From a virus, in IMG/VR virus record IMGVR_UViG_3300037189_007227, positions 1 through 45,793 of that record: a DNA stretch of 45,793 nucleotides; one strand, 5' to 3'. How positions within the stretch are numbered: position 1 is the stretch's first letter; every line of letters begins with the position of its first letter. Below, piece after piece: positions 22,706 to 30,980 of this stretch. A program made the translations under genes and the position numbers. A model generated the notes under the pieces. It was given only the letters and a program-made list of their open reading frames with translations. It searched no databases and was not told the origin of the DNA.

Positions 22706-23424
22706 CGTGCTTTCCTCAAGTCTTCTCCTCCTAGTTTAACCCTTCTGAAAGCTTCGTGTGCGAAACTCTGCATTGCTTCAGAATAAGTTTCATCCCAATC
22801 GTTGAGGTCAACGTTGGTCGTAATAATCGTGGGCAGTCCTTTGTCGTACCGCATTCGAATGATGCTGTCGAAAGAGAACTTGTCGTACTCTGAGCCGTAC
22901 TCCTTGCCGACATCATCTAGGACGAGTAGGCGGACGTTGTAGGCGTCATCTCGTGCTCGCCCATAAAAGCCATCGAGTTCATCCTGAAGTCGTGCCCGCT
23001 CATCCGAGTCTGCGTCAAACAGCGCCTTGGTTCGGTAAAGCAAGTCTGTCATCGTCAGGTAGTAGACGGGTCGGAACTTGAGACCGTACGAGTTGGGGCT
23101 GACGTGAAGAAGCCGACACGCCTCGAGCTTGTCATCAGGGATTGCGCGAACAAACTCATTGAGGACGGATACCGCGTGAGTAGTCTTACCGCGCCCTGGA
23201 GCACCATCAAGTAGGAGTCCGACACCCGTAGTGCCAACGTCTCCGAGGTTGAGGATTACCTTGCCAGAGGTCAGGTCATCAAACCAGTCCGTGAGACTGA
23301 AGGGGAGCTTTCCTAGACCATCGACAATGTTCTGGAAGTCCCACTTCTGGTAGCGCATTGGGATGTTTGCACCCTTGGTTAGCCAATGGCGTTTCATCGG
23401 CTCCATGGTGGTGAGGTCAAACAC
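22702..23424 (-). CDS. DnaC-like helicase loader (AAA+ ATPase)
   Basis: 240 residues from GTG 23424, seven bases after AAAGGA; the longer frame lies inside the initiator gene. Walker A is GAPGRGKT (74-81), Walker B LLVLDD (D170, D171), followed by sensor-1 IITTN and an arginine-rich end (FRRVKLGGEDLRKAR). It should load DnaB at the origin, like lambda P or DnaC. It overlaps the initiator gene by eight bases, giving the same initiator-loader order as lambda O-P. The last residues form ATGA with the SWIM gene. Confidence 0.88.
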   Translation of the reverse strand: MFDLTTMEPMKRHWLTKGANIPMRYQKWDFQNIVDGLGKLPFSLTDWFDDLTSGKVILNLGDVGTTGVGLLLDGAPGRGKTTHAVSVLNEFVRAIPDDKLEACRLLHVSPNSYGLKFRPVYYLTMTDLLYRTKALFDADSDERARLQDELDGFYGRARDDAYNVRLLVLDDVGKEYGSEYDKFSFDSIIRMRYDKGLPTIITTNVDLNDWDETYSEAMQSFAHEAFRRVKLGGEDLRKAR

Positions 23425-24517
23425 TCTTGTTCCTTTCAATGAGTTTCTGCTCGTAACGCGCCAGTGCTGCTCGACCAGCAAGCGTGTTCTCGAACTCCTG
23501 TCCGTCTGAAGCATACAGGGGCAGAGTTTCGTCTACGTAAGCAATGCCCTCTTCCGGCGTGTCGCCCGCTGGGTCTGTGTCCATGCCCAAGTTTTTGTAT
23601 GCCTTCTGCAGGTGGCTCTTGAACATGTTGAGGTATCGCCCATGTACCTTTGCGGGGTCTTTCTCAATGTTGTAGAGATTGTGGGCATCCGCGAAAAACA
23701 TCCGCATGAGTTCCAGCTCCACTGGGGCAGTGATGCCGTACTGGTTGCGGTACTTCCGTAGCGCACCAGTCAATGCCTGGATGTTGATGAGTCCTGGGGT
23801 GTAGGGGAACTTCCGCCCCATGCGGTAACTGAACTCTGCGGCAACATCGTATGCCGACCACTCATGCTCTGGACGACGTCCACGAGTCTTGGCATCCCGC
23901 TTGTTGACGGGCTTACCTGAAACCTTCTGCGGTTCATCCAGAAGTCCGAAGCCTCCAAGGTCATCATCGCCACTGGTGTCCTCACCGCGTGGTCGCCACT
24001 TCTCAGAACTCAAAACAACCTCCTTCATTTCGGACACACCCTCGGTGTGTGCATGTAAATACGTAGTATTTACTTCCCTACTTACTTGACTACTAGTAGT
24101 TAACTTACCTGTACCAACTGGTACCACCTGACCACCTGTTGACCCCACAGCCTTGTGGGATGGTGACTCCGACCACCCCACAGCCTTGTGGGATGGTGAC
24201 TCCGACCACCCCACAGGTTTGTGGGATGGCTCAGGTTCTGAATCCACAGGATTGTGGGATGGTAGAACCAACTGATAAATGTTGCGCGACCACTTGCCCA
24301 AGTTGCGCTTGGTTCGTGTGGTTGCCAAAATACCTACCTTCTCCAGCCCTCTGAAGGCCCTACGAAGGCTTTCGGAGCTATACCCAGTAAGGATGCTCAA
24401 CTCGTCCGTTGTGGCCTCTACGCGCCCCTCAGGGCTTGCTAGGTGGTACAGAGAAACGGCAGTCTTAAACTCGACCGCGCTTAATGGGGTCGCAAAAAAC
24501 TCAGATGGTAGATTCAT
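23417..24517 (-). CDS. Replication initiator with internal iterons (lambda O-like)
   Basis: 366 residues, ATG with GAGGG upstream. Residues 10-88 form a winged helix (TTDELSILTGYSSESLRRAF, wing around TKRNLGKWSR). Four 11-residue repeats beginning PSHN/PSHK (86-129) are encoded by DNA that forms four inverted-repeat iterons, then a linker of about 90 polar residues and a helical C-terminal domain (about 225-320). This is the domain order of lambda O: DNA-binding head, origin inside the gene, C-terminus for the loader. It should bind the iterons and recruit the DnaC-like protein. No homology is claimed beyond architecture. Confidence 0.8.
   Translation of the reverse strand: MNLPSEFFATPLSAVEFKTAVSLYHLASPEGRVEATTDELSILTGYSSESLRRAFRGLEKVGILATTRTKRNLGKWSRNIYQLVLPSHNPVDSEPEPSHKPVGWSESPSHKAVGWSESPSHKAVGSTGGQVVPVGTGKLTTSSQVSREVNTTYLHAHTEGVSEMKEVVLSSEKWRPRGEDTSGDDDLGGFGLLDEPQKVSGKPVNKRDAKTRGRRPEHEWSAYDVAAEFSYRMGRKFPYTPGLINIQALTGALRKYRNQYGITAPVELELMRMFFADAHNLYNIEKDPAKVHGRYLNMFKSHLQKAYKNLGMDTDPAGDTPEEGIAYVDETLPLYASDGQEFENTLAGRAALARYEQKLIERNKSV
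24034..24258. other. Predicted replication origin (iterons plus AT-rich palindromic region)
   Basis: Inside the initiator gene. Four iterons occupy 24144-24258. Adjacent, at 24034-24124, are an ACACACC/GGTGTGT repeat (24034-24050), GTAAATAC-GTA-GTATTTAC (24055-24073), the palindrome ACTACTAGTAGT (24089-24100) and GTACC-AACT-GGTAC (24111-24124), in a visibly AT-richer stretch around 24053-24110 that could unwind. Lambda has the same order: iterons within O, then an AT-rich segment further along the gene. Function is inferred from layout. Confidence 0.75.
24144..24258. repeat. Four 16-bp inverted-repeat iterons at exact 33-bp spacing
   Basis: Copies at 24144-24159, 24177-24192, 24210-24225 and 24243-24258 read CCCACA-NNNN-TGTGGG (the last begins TCCACA). 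Starts are exactly 33 bp apart, about three helical turns, so bound proteins would face the same side. The shared block extends to GATGG after each right arm. 33 bp equals 11 codons, so the protein repeats too. The symmetric arms are not needed for coding the peptide, which argues for selection on the DNA. Confidence 0.9.
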
Positions 24518-24543
24518 TTGCCCTCGTTCAGTAAAGTATTGAG

Positions 24544-24552
24544 ACTATACCA
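24544..24552 (-). promoter_or_regulatory. Extended -10 promoter for the replication operon
   Basis: On the minus strand TGGTATAGT (TGn plus TATAGT) lies about 27 bases before the initiator ATG at 24517, leaving a leader that contains the GAGGG ribosome site. It overlaps the stop of the membrane-protein gene and marks the boundary between tail and replication modules. No -35 element is evident, as expected for extended -10 promoters. Confidence 0.5.
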
Positions 24553-24831
24553 CTACCGAACTCGGTTTGATACGACCTGCTGAACTTGCACTGGGCGGTT
24601 CATCCAATGCAGAATGACGAGGGAGACAAACCCTGCAGCCAATCCAAGAGGAATGAGCTGCCATCCAGTAACGCCAAAGGTCCACGCAAACAGTGCGCCA
24701 AATGGCGCAGACAAAAGCTGCTTGAGAATCCTTGAGTCAAAGGATGTGAAGTAGTCGATGGGTAGGCCAACAAGTTCTGTGGCAAACCCAACAGCGAATC
24801 CGGAAATAAGTACAACAGTTAGTAGGCTCAT
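24553..24831 (-). CDS. Small membrane protein
   Basis: 92 residues with hydrophobic segments at about 3-22 (LLTVVLISGFAVGFATELVG), 38-55 (QLLSAPFGALFAWTFGVTG) and 58-75 (LIPLGLAAGFVSLVILHW), and a polar basic tail (NRPVQVQQVVSNRVR). Three short membrane spans and the size are compatible with a holin, and it ends the tail gene block, but no endolysin is adjacent, so the assignment stays open. The stop overlaps the operon promoter that follows. Confidence 0.6.
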   Translation of the reverse strand: MSLLTVVLISGFAVGFATELVGLPIDYFTSFDSRILKQLLSAPFGALFAWTFGVTGWQLIPLGLAAGFVSLVILHWMNRPVQVQQVVSNRVR

Positions 24832-24843
24832 GCCTACAGTGTA

Positions 24844-27366
24844 TTATGCAAATCCGATAAACGGCCCAGAACTTCCCGTAACAAGTTGATTATTTATTGT
24901 TACGAGGTACGGCGTGTTCATTGCCAAGTAGTTTGCCAACTCAATCTGCAGACGGTTGATTCGCGAACCCTTGTTGGGGTACAGGTATGAGACGGAAGCA
25001 TTGGCTGTGCCTGTCCACAATGCACCAGCAATAGTCATGGAACCATCAAAGTAGTCCGTGGCGCTATATGCCCGCTCGAGCTGAGCTGCATCAAAAGCAA
25101 CGCTTCCACTTGTTCCTGTACCAACGACCTGTGCAGTAAGGGTTGCTCCGGAGTAGTTGCTGGGAACATAAACCGTTGTCTGATAGCGAGACCATGAGTT
25201 CGTCAAAGTAACTGGGGTGGTAGCTACCTGCGTGAGTGTCATAGTTCCCGTTCCAGGACTTCCACTGGGGGCGCTTCCTAAGACCTTTACCGTGACCGAC
25301 GAAGATGTCGAGCTTACTACCGCAACAGCAGTCGATTGGTTCCAGTTGCTGCCACCAAGACCGCTCACCGTAATCAAGTCACCGATGTTTGCATTGAAGG
25401 TGGTCAGGTAAGTGATGAAGTAACCACCACCCGTTGCCGCAACAGAGCTTGCTCCGGTGATTGAACCTGTAGCCACAGCCGTCAACGACACGTTAACCGG
25501 AAAATTGGTAGCGGACTTACTGTATAGCGAGAACGTGTAGTACGAACCTGCAACATCGTTTGCACCAAGGGTGTATGTGGTAGAGATTGAACTGGTTGGC
25601 GAGATTGTTGCCAACAGACTCTTAGAACCAGAGATAAGTCCGTTTGGAACATCCGAAGGTGTGGTTGCTCCACTGTCGGTGATTGTCCAACCAGACTTGT
25701 TTGCCTCAAACGAAGGGTTTGTGATGTAGTTCTTTTTACTGGGAATCAAATCAATCTTTACGCCACGAGCCTCTTCGAAAGCACCGCCTGATGCGCTTTG
25801 CGTAAAGCTGAACATATCAAGGTAATAGGTTCCAGTTGCACTGGGTACCAGCTCAATGCTTGCGTATGCCGCATTGCTCGGAGCAGTAGCTGTGTAGGAC
25901 AGCTTTGACCAAGAAGAAGTTACTGATGAACTACTTCCGTTAGATGTTGAAAGAAGGTTTCCGTAAACATCAAACCACTTGATGAATTTACCAAAGGTGG
26001 CTGTTGCAGAACTCTGCTGGTAGAACGAGAGTGTGTACTGCAAACCTGCGGTTACGGGGATACCCTGAGTAACTGGTGCAAAAGAACCGTTTACAATTCG
26101 AGCACCCACCGTGCTCACAACCAGCTTGGCGCTGTAGATAAGGTCTGCAGCCAAAGCAAGGTCAGTGGCAAAGCTTGCCTGAGTAGGTGTTGGGTTAATC
26201 TGCTCAACGGCAAGTGTGCATCCACCAATAGTTTGCCAGCTACCGAGTCCACCCCTAAAGGTGCTGTCCTGATTGGTAAGCATCAAGTTGCTAGAAACAG
26301 TAATCGTGTTTCCATAACCAGTCATTGCTTCTACCAAATCGTGGACACCAATAAGCGTGCTCTTGTTGGCGATGATGTGTCGAGCATCGCGCACCAATCG
26401 GCGCTGTGCAGCTACAGACTTTTGACTGTCCGGAGACACCGCAAGTTCGTACGCCTTAGCCTCAACGAGTTGGGGTGAAAGGTTCTCTTGCGTGTACTGA
26501 GGAAGCAGCAAGTCAATGTAAGTGTAGAACTCATCGAGCGTGTACGAGAAGGCCAACAAGAAGAGGTAGAGGTCAGACTCCTTATCGACAACATCGAGAG
26601 CGTTTTCGCTGAGCGAAGTAAACACCTTAGGGAACAAGTCCATAAGCTTGTCGTGAGTACTGCGAGTCTTTGTTAGTCCCTTGACAGCATCTGTACCCAA
26701 GTAAGACGAGTGGTCTTTAGCCAAAAGAACGGTGGTGTCATTTACCTTGTCCCAAAAAATGTTTCCACCATCGTTCTTCAGTAGCCAGATAGAGTAGTAA
26801 ACATACTTGCCAGGGATAAGCTGTGGTTTTGGGCTGGTACCCAACGCGTAAGAGTGTGGGGATGCCTGAAAGGTTCCAGTAACACTGCTGCTTACTGAAA
26901 AGGTTGTTCCCGTCCTAGCTATAACTATCGCGTTGCTCAAGTTCCACACGGCAGCGGTTCCCGAAAGCTCTTTGACCGTGACAGTGTCACCAGCGGAGAG
27001 AGAGTTTGCTGCTGTAAAAGTTACCGTAGTTCCATCGGCAACGATGTTGGTAATAGTTCCCGAGGTACTTAGGTGACCGTCCACAAAACTGGGTTCACCA
27101 AACGATGAGAATGAAGTATTTGCTGGAACAATGTTGTCAACGAGAATAACGCCGTCTTCCTGGGTTTCAGACGGGTTGTACTGGTTTCGGACAAGGCGAA
27201 AACGTGTGGAGTACTGAGTCAGGTTATAGTTAGGCCACACCCAAGAAACAATGATTTTGTCATAGTCAATTGCTCGCGCAACAAACGGCCCGACGTCGTA
27301 AACAACGGCTGATGTTTGCCCGTATTTTACGCCGGTATTGTATATGAATGTGTCATACCGAGCCAT
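24844..27366 (-). CDS. Tail protein I-like baseplate/fibre protein with carbohydrate-binding-like domains
   Basis: 840 residues; ATG preceded by AAGGAAC. Residues 240-355 (DLFPKVFTSLSENALDVVDK ... STLIGVHDLVEAMTGYG) resemble P2 tail protein I, which links the baseplate to tail fibres. A small beta module at 104-166 (TFTAANSLSAGDTVTV) recurs inside the baseplate J protein. The C-terminal half contains at least two jelly-roll-like domains (LQYTLSFYQQSSATATFGKF; SYYTFSLYSKSATNFPVNVS) like carbohydrate-binding modules, probably for host-surface contact. It is the last tail gene in transcription order. Confidence 0.75.
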   Translation of the reverse strand: MARYDTFIYNTGVKYGQTSAVVYDVGPFVARAIDYDKIIVSWVWPNYNLTQYSTRFRLVRNQYNPSETQEDGVILVDNIVPANTSFSSFGEPSFVDGHLSTSGTITNIVADGTTVTFTAANSLSAGDTVTVKELSGTAAVWNLSNAIVIARTGTTFSVSSSVTGTFQASPHSYALGTSPKPQLIPGKYVYYSIWLLKNDGGNIFWDKVNDTTVLLAKDHSSYLGTDAVKGLTKTRSTHDKLMDLFPKVFTSLSENALDVVDKESDLYLFLLAFSYTLDEFYTYIDLLLPQYTQENLSPQLVEAKAYELAVSPDSQKSVAAQRRLVRDARHIIANKSTLIGVHDLVEAMTGYGNTITVSSNLMLTNQDSTFRGGLGSWQTIGGCTLAVEQINPTPTQASFATDLALAADLIYSAKLVVSTVGARIVNGSFAPVTQGIPVTAGLQYTLSFYQQSSATATFGKFIKWFDVYGNLLSTSNGSSSSVTSSWSKLSYTATAPSNAAYASIELVPSATGTYYLDMFSFTQSASGGAFEEARGVKIDLIPSKKNYITNPSFEANKSGWTITDSGATTPSDVPNGLISGSKSLLATISPTSSISTTYTLGANDVAGSYYTFSLYSKSATNFPVNVSLTAVATGSITGASSVAATGGGYFITYLTTFNANIGDLITVSGLGGSNWNQSTAVAVVSSTSSSVTVKVLGSAPSGSPGTGTMTLTQVATTPVTLTNSWSRYQTTVYVPSNYSGATLTAQVVGTGTSGSVAFDAAQLERAYSATDYFDGSMTIAGALWTGTANASVSYLYPNKGSRINRLQIELANYLAMNTPYLVTINNQLVTGSSGPFIGFA

Positions 27367-27378
27367 GCGTTATGTTCC

Positions 27379-27819
27379 TTATGCTGCGCTTCCGCCGTCA
27401 ATCGTCGGAGTATAAAAGCTTCCATCAGCTGCGATATATGTTACAGGAGTATTGGACCCAGATGCTCGGGCTTCCAGGAGGTTAGCCGTACCACTTGTGA
27501 CGCCCTTGAGAACCAAACCAATGACACCGGTTCCAGATGGCGTAATAGTTGTTCCACCTACGTTGCTAACCAAAAGGTCGTTAGCTTTTTTGGCACCGTT
27601 CTCAACGTTGTCAATGCGAACCTGCACAGTGTTAAACGTAGTTGAGGTAGTGTCGAACGTTGTGCTCCAACCAGTAGAGCGGTCACTGGGGTTAATTCCC
27701 AGCTCAGTAGTGATGGCTGTAATTTCCGAGTAAGCGTTGTTTACCTGGTATGCCTGAACTACGTCGGTACCGTCAACAACTGGGGTAAATGTGCTGAGCG
27801 CGTTGGGGTAATTAGCCAT
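27379..27819 (-). CDS. Tail fibre-like structural protein
   Basis: 146 residues, GGAG before the ATG. Low in charged residues and rich in Thr, Ser, Gly and Val. The N-terminal third (NALSTFTPVVDGTDVVQAYQ) and the line AYSEITAITTELGINPSDRS are typical of phage fibre N-termini that dock on a baseplate; the end (TYIAADGSFYTPTIDG) resembles the strand preceding a fibre trimerisation domain. A 27-base sequence upstream is repeated ahead of the fibre gene at 44910-45728, suggesting shared regulation. Confidence 0.7.
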   Translation of the reverse strand: MANYPNALSTFTPVVDGTDVVQAYQVNNAYSEITAITTELGINPSDRSTGWSTTFDTTSTTFNTVQVRIDNVENGAKKANDLLVSNVGGTTITPSGTGVIGLVLKGVTSGTANLLEARASGSNTPVTYIAADGSFYTPTIDGGSAA

Positions 27820-27830
27820 TGCTATCTCCT

Positions 27831-27879
27831 AAAGTCTTACTTCTATTTTGCCTTGTTGTAAGGCCTGTTATTGGCTATA
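27831..27879 (-). repeat. Conserved leader/promoter-like element, copy A
   Basis: 27831-27857 is identical over 27 bases to 45741-45767, and TATTGGCTATA follows at the same distance (38 bases between element starts) in both copies. Both lie directly upstream (minus strand) of a fibre gene's AGGAG site. On the minus strand the core reads CAAGGCAAAATAGAAGTAAG, which does not match a sigma-70 promoter well; it may be a phage-specific late promoter or an mRNA element. This copy extends into the end of the spike gene. Confidence 0.7.
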
Positions 27880-28483
27880 GCTTGATGATGTAGTTAGGAA
27901 CAACAGATACTGCGCTTCGCATATCCGGAACCTTAAACGCAGTTGCCCCTGTCCCACCATAAGTAGTTCCAATAAGAGCAAAGAGCGGAGCGTACTGAGT
28001 ATTGGCTACAGAGTTATAGGTTGTCCCATCACAAATGACATATCCTGAAGGTGCAACAGAAGTCGAAAAGGGGAACAGTGTCCCGGTTGGAACACCTACG
28101 TTTACCCATGTATCCGTAGATTGGTTATACGTCAGCACTTGTCCATTATTTGGAGTGGGAACCGTAACATCGGTCAAATCGTCAAGAGCCAAGTTGACAG
28201 AGTCCTTACTCAACTTAGAGGTATCATCCCCAAAGATTCCGCCCCATACGGGAAACGACGGGTCCCCACCCTCAAACTCTACCCAGATACCCTGACCAAC
28301 GGGCGGGGGAGAGGTGTGTATTCCTAGAGTATTTTTTGCCCAAGCCCAGTCTGTTACTGCGTCAAAAAGAACTTGTGGAACCTGCAACTTGAGACGACCA
28401 TTACCGAGGGGGTCGTTATTGTCCACGACCACACCTCGGTAAACACCGTAAAATCTACGGTTACCGTACTCGTCGATTATCAT
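27875..28483 (-). CDS. Baseplate spike-like protein: OB-fold plus tail-collar domain
   Basis: 202 residues, TAATG with the baseplate J gene. Residues 12-85 (FYGVYRGVVVDNNDPLGNGR, then GQGIWVEFEGGDPSFPVWGG) match the gp5/VgrG-type OB-fold that starts the membrane-piercing spike of contractile tails. Residues about 130-190 (GTLFPFSTSVAPSGYVICDG ... ATAFKVPDMR) match the phage tail-collar domain found in fibres. The fusion joins hub spike and collar in one short polypeptide, with no beta-helix needle or lysozyme domain. Confidence 0.8.
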   Translation of the reverse strand: MIIDEYGNRRFYGVYRGVVVDNNDPLGNGRLKLQVPQVLFDAVTDWAWAKNTLGIHTSPPPVGQGIWVEFEGGDPSFPVWGGIFGDDTSKLSKDSVNLALDDLTDVTVPTPNNGQVLTYNQSTDTWVNVGVPTGTLFPFSTSVAPSGYVICDGTTYNSVANTQYAPLFALIGTTYGGTGATAFKVPDMRSAVSVVPNYIIKL

Positions 28484-30570
28484 TACGTGGTTCTGATTAC
28501 CGTGACCGTGTATGTCTTGATAGTGACACCATCAGCAGCAGTAACTGTAATCGGAATCTGAGTTGTCGAGTTAGTAGCGATTCCGCTGAGGGTGTATGGC
28601 GAAGTTCCACCGTTGATGCTAAGCGTTGCAGGTGAGGCGGAATCAGTCGGTGCAGCAGTAATGACTGTTGATGACTGACCCGAGGTAACTGCAAACGAGT
28701 AGTTGTATGTTCCAGAAGAAAATGCTGGGCTGAGCGTACCGTTCGTCATAGTCAACGAAGCGAGGGTAGCGTCAGTTGACCAAGCAGTAACCGCTACAGA
28801 AGACGGCTTCAAAACAAAAATTTCAGAAGCTGCACCAACCAGTGTGCTGAGTCCCGAGCCAACCGATGTACGGTAAAGCGCTTTCACTTTAACGTTAATG
28901 ACTCCAGGGACCGCCCGCAAGTACGTCTCTATTTCCTGTGGAGAAAGGATTTGGGCAAAAATAGTTGACGTGTAATCGTAATAGTTAGCCAAGTACGCAC
29001 GAATGTCAGACTCAACTTGTGTAGTTGTGTACGCACCATATTTGCTATACAAAACGCTCAAAGAAACATCTACATAAGAAGGTGGAGCAACTGTCAACGA
29101 TGTTCCTATTTGAAGTTTTGGGGTAATAGCAGAAACAACACTAGACTGGAGTTGTGTCCACTCAGTTGTAGTCGTTGTGTTTGTATCGTCTTTTCCGGGG
29201 TAGTAGTCATTTGCTCCAAACGAACGAACAGGAGAAACATAAACCGTTACTGAGTTCCAAACATTTGCCGTTGAGTTTGCTTTACCCACAGAAGGTAGTT
29301 GCAGGGCCAGTCCGGAAAAATCACCGAGAGTAACCGCCCTATTATTTGCGTAAAAAGCATTGGGTGCCTTGTTCCTAATGCTTTCAATATTTTCTGGTGA
29401 AGACCCGCCAACAGCGGGAGAAAGATTGGTCACTGTAACTGCAGCCTTAGCGGTTTTTACCTGGTCAGTATCCGACGTAAAGGTGACCACTTTTGTCAAA
29501 GTTCCAGCAGGAACGTTAGCAGCTTCTCCACCACCAACAACATACTGCGCTTTAATAGTTGCGTAGTTATTTGGAATCGCACCAGAAACACCGTCACCAA
29601 ATTGGACGTAAACATTATTCAGTGAGTCCAACTCAACTGCGTACACAAAATCATTAGGTCCGTAGTCAGCGAGGTTACTTACTTGCAACCACTGACCGTA
29701 GTTGTTTCCAGACTTAACAAAGATAGAAACACTGCCGTCAACTACTTGGTTGTTTGAAAGTATATAGTATTGGTTTGCTGTTCCATCAGACGTACCAATA
29801 ACCTCCCCAGAAATGTCTGGAGCAATAGCGAGGTTACCCGTAAGAGTCGATACGTTGTATCCGTGGGTTGCAGAAACACTCCTTGACGCAGAGTATGCGC
29901 TTGCTGAAGCCGTAGACGTAGAACCCGTAGCACTTCCGGAAACCGTAAACTGGGTACTTGTTGCTGAGGCAACAACTGCGTTGGTAACATTGAAGCCTGA
30001 CGTTGATGCGCCAGTAACACTAACAACATCTCCAGCTTGGAATGAGTTAGCGGCAGTATACGTAATAACTGTTCCAGAACCAGAGATGGCTGTAATTGAA
30101 GCCGTTGACGACAGCACAACGTCAGCTTGAGTTGTAAACGTAAATGTTTGGACAATCTCGTTGTTTGTAACTGTTCCAGTAACCTGTGTTCCTGCTGGGA
30201 TTGTTGCCAAACCTTCAGTTTTGTTTGTAAAAGTCAATGTACACGACGCGGCAATGTACCCAGAAGGAATATAGCCATAAGACTTTGCCAAGTTAATTAC
30301 GCTATCGCGCTGAGTGGCGGTAAGGATATTTGATTCATTTGCAATGCGGTCAATGTAGTAGTTAACAACATCTCCCATGTATGAAAAGGCTTCGACAAGG
30401 GCAACACCAAAGTCGGAAGGGTCATTACCGTACCAGTTGTTTCCAGTTCCATTATTCACACGGTCTTTAACTCGCTGAATAAGCGCTTCACGAAGAGCGT
30501 AATAATCCCTGTTGGTATAGTCAACCAGTACGGGGATTGCCGATGCGGCTACTGTCTGTGGGTCGGTCAT
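28483..30570 (-). CDS. Baseplate J-like wedge protein with Ig-like modules
   Basis: 695 residues, ATGA with the gp25-like gene upstream. Residues 1-130 carry the baseplate_J signature (DYTNRDYYALREALIQRVKD; YYIDRIANESNILTATQRDS; YGYIPSGY). A TAANSFQAGDVVSVTG beta module (158-222) is inserted, followed by the J core (about 230-595), and residues 600-695 (STDATLASLTMTNGTLSPAF) are a cadherin-like beta-sandwich domain. It is the main wedge protein that ties sheath, hub and fibres together. The terminal sandwich may contact host glycans or another baseplate part. Confidence 0.9.
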   Translation of the reverse strand: MTDPQTVAASAIPVLVDYTNRDYYALREALIQRVKDRVNNGTGNNWYGNDPSDFGVALVEAFSYMGDVVNYYIDRIANESNILTATQRDSVINLAKSYGYIPSGYIAASCTLTFTNKTEGLATIPAGTQVTGTVTNNEIVQTFTFTTQADVVLSSTASITAISGSGTVITYTAANSFQAGDVVSVTGASTSGFNVTNAVVASATSTQFTVSGSATGSTSTASASAYSASRSVSATHGYNVSTLTGNLAIAPDISGEVIGTSDGTANQYYILSNNQVVDGSVSIFVKSGNNYGQWLQVSNLADYGPNDFVYAVELDSLNNVYVQFGDGVSGAIPNNYATIKAQYVVGGGEAANVPAGTLTKVVTFTSDTDQVKTAKAAVTVTNLSPAVGGSSPENIESIRNKAPNAFYANNRAVTLGDFSGLALQLPSVGKANSTANVWNSVTVYVSPVRSFGANDYYPGKDDTNTTTTTEWTQLQSSVVSAITPKLQIGTSLTVAPPSYVDVSLSVLYSKYGAYTTTQVESDIRAYLANYYDYTSTIFAQILSPQEIETYLRAVPGVINVKVKALYRTSVGSGLSTLVGAASEIFVLKPSSVAVTAWSTDATLASLTMTNGTLSPAFSSGTYNYSFAVTSGQSSTVITAAPTDSASPATLSINGGTSPYTLSGIATNSTTQIPITVTAADGVTIKTYTVTVIRTT

Positions 30571-30980
30571 CGGTTCTCCTCATATACTGGAAGGTCACCG
30601 TTGGTCGTAACGATGCCTAGCGAAGTAACAACTTCTTCTTGATTTGGTAGGGTATATTCCACCGTAGCGGTTAGTACGTTTGAAAACTCATCATGCACAA
30701 GGTCAATGTTTGTCAAAACCAACGTAGGAAATGCTGCCAAAAACATACTTTCTAAGTTAGCAGTGAGAGTTTTTTTCATAGCATCCACAGTCCCGAACTG
30801 CGCATCAAGCAAATCGGTTCCGTAGTATGAATAGAATAGGCGCTCACCGGTAGCGGTTCCAAGTGCAGCCTTGACGCGGTCTGACCAAATCTTTTTTTGG
30901 TCACGAGAAGACCCGATGTTTCCCTGGCTAGTAATTACAAAAGGCAAAGAAATTGCTGTTTCAAAAATTGGTCCAGCCAT
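30567..30980 (-). CDS. gp25-like (GPW/gp25) baseplate wedge protein
   Basis: 137 residues, TAATG with the hub gene. The sequence SRDQKKIWSDRVKAALGTAT, GERLFYSYYGTDLLDAQFG and VTATVEYTLPNQEE follow the GPW/gp25 family, whose T4 member initiates sheath assembly on the baseplate. Length is normal. It directly precedes baseplate J in transcription, the conserved order gp25 then J seen in contractile tails and contractile injection systems. Confidence 0.88.
   Translation of the reverse strand: MAGPIFETAISLPFVITSQGNIGSSRDQKKIWSDRVKAALGTATGERLFYSYYGTDLLDAQFGTVDAMKKTLTANLESMFLAAFPTLVLTNIDLVHDEFSNVLTATVEYTLPNQEEVVTSLGIVTTNGDLPVYEENR

Noticed and set aside
24144-24258. Four repeats interpreted as a CRISPR array
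   Set aside because: The repeats are 16-bp inverted repeats inside an intact coding frame with spacers of 17 bp that are themselves partly conserved, no leader and no cas genes; they fit iterons instead.
24553-24831. Holin
   Set aside because: Size and membrane spans would fit, but there is no adjacent endolysin and its promoter-flanking position does not look like a lysis cassette, so it is listed only as a membrane protein.
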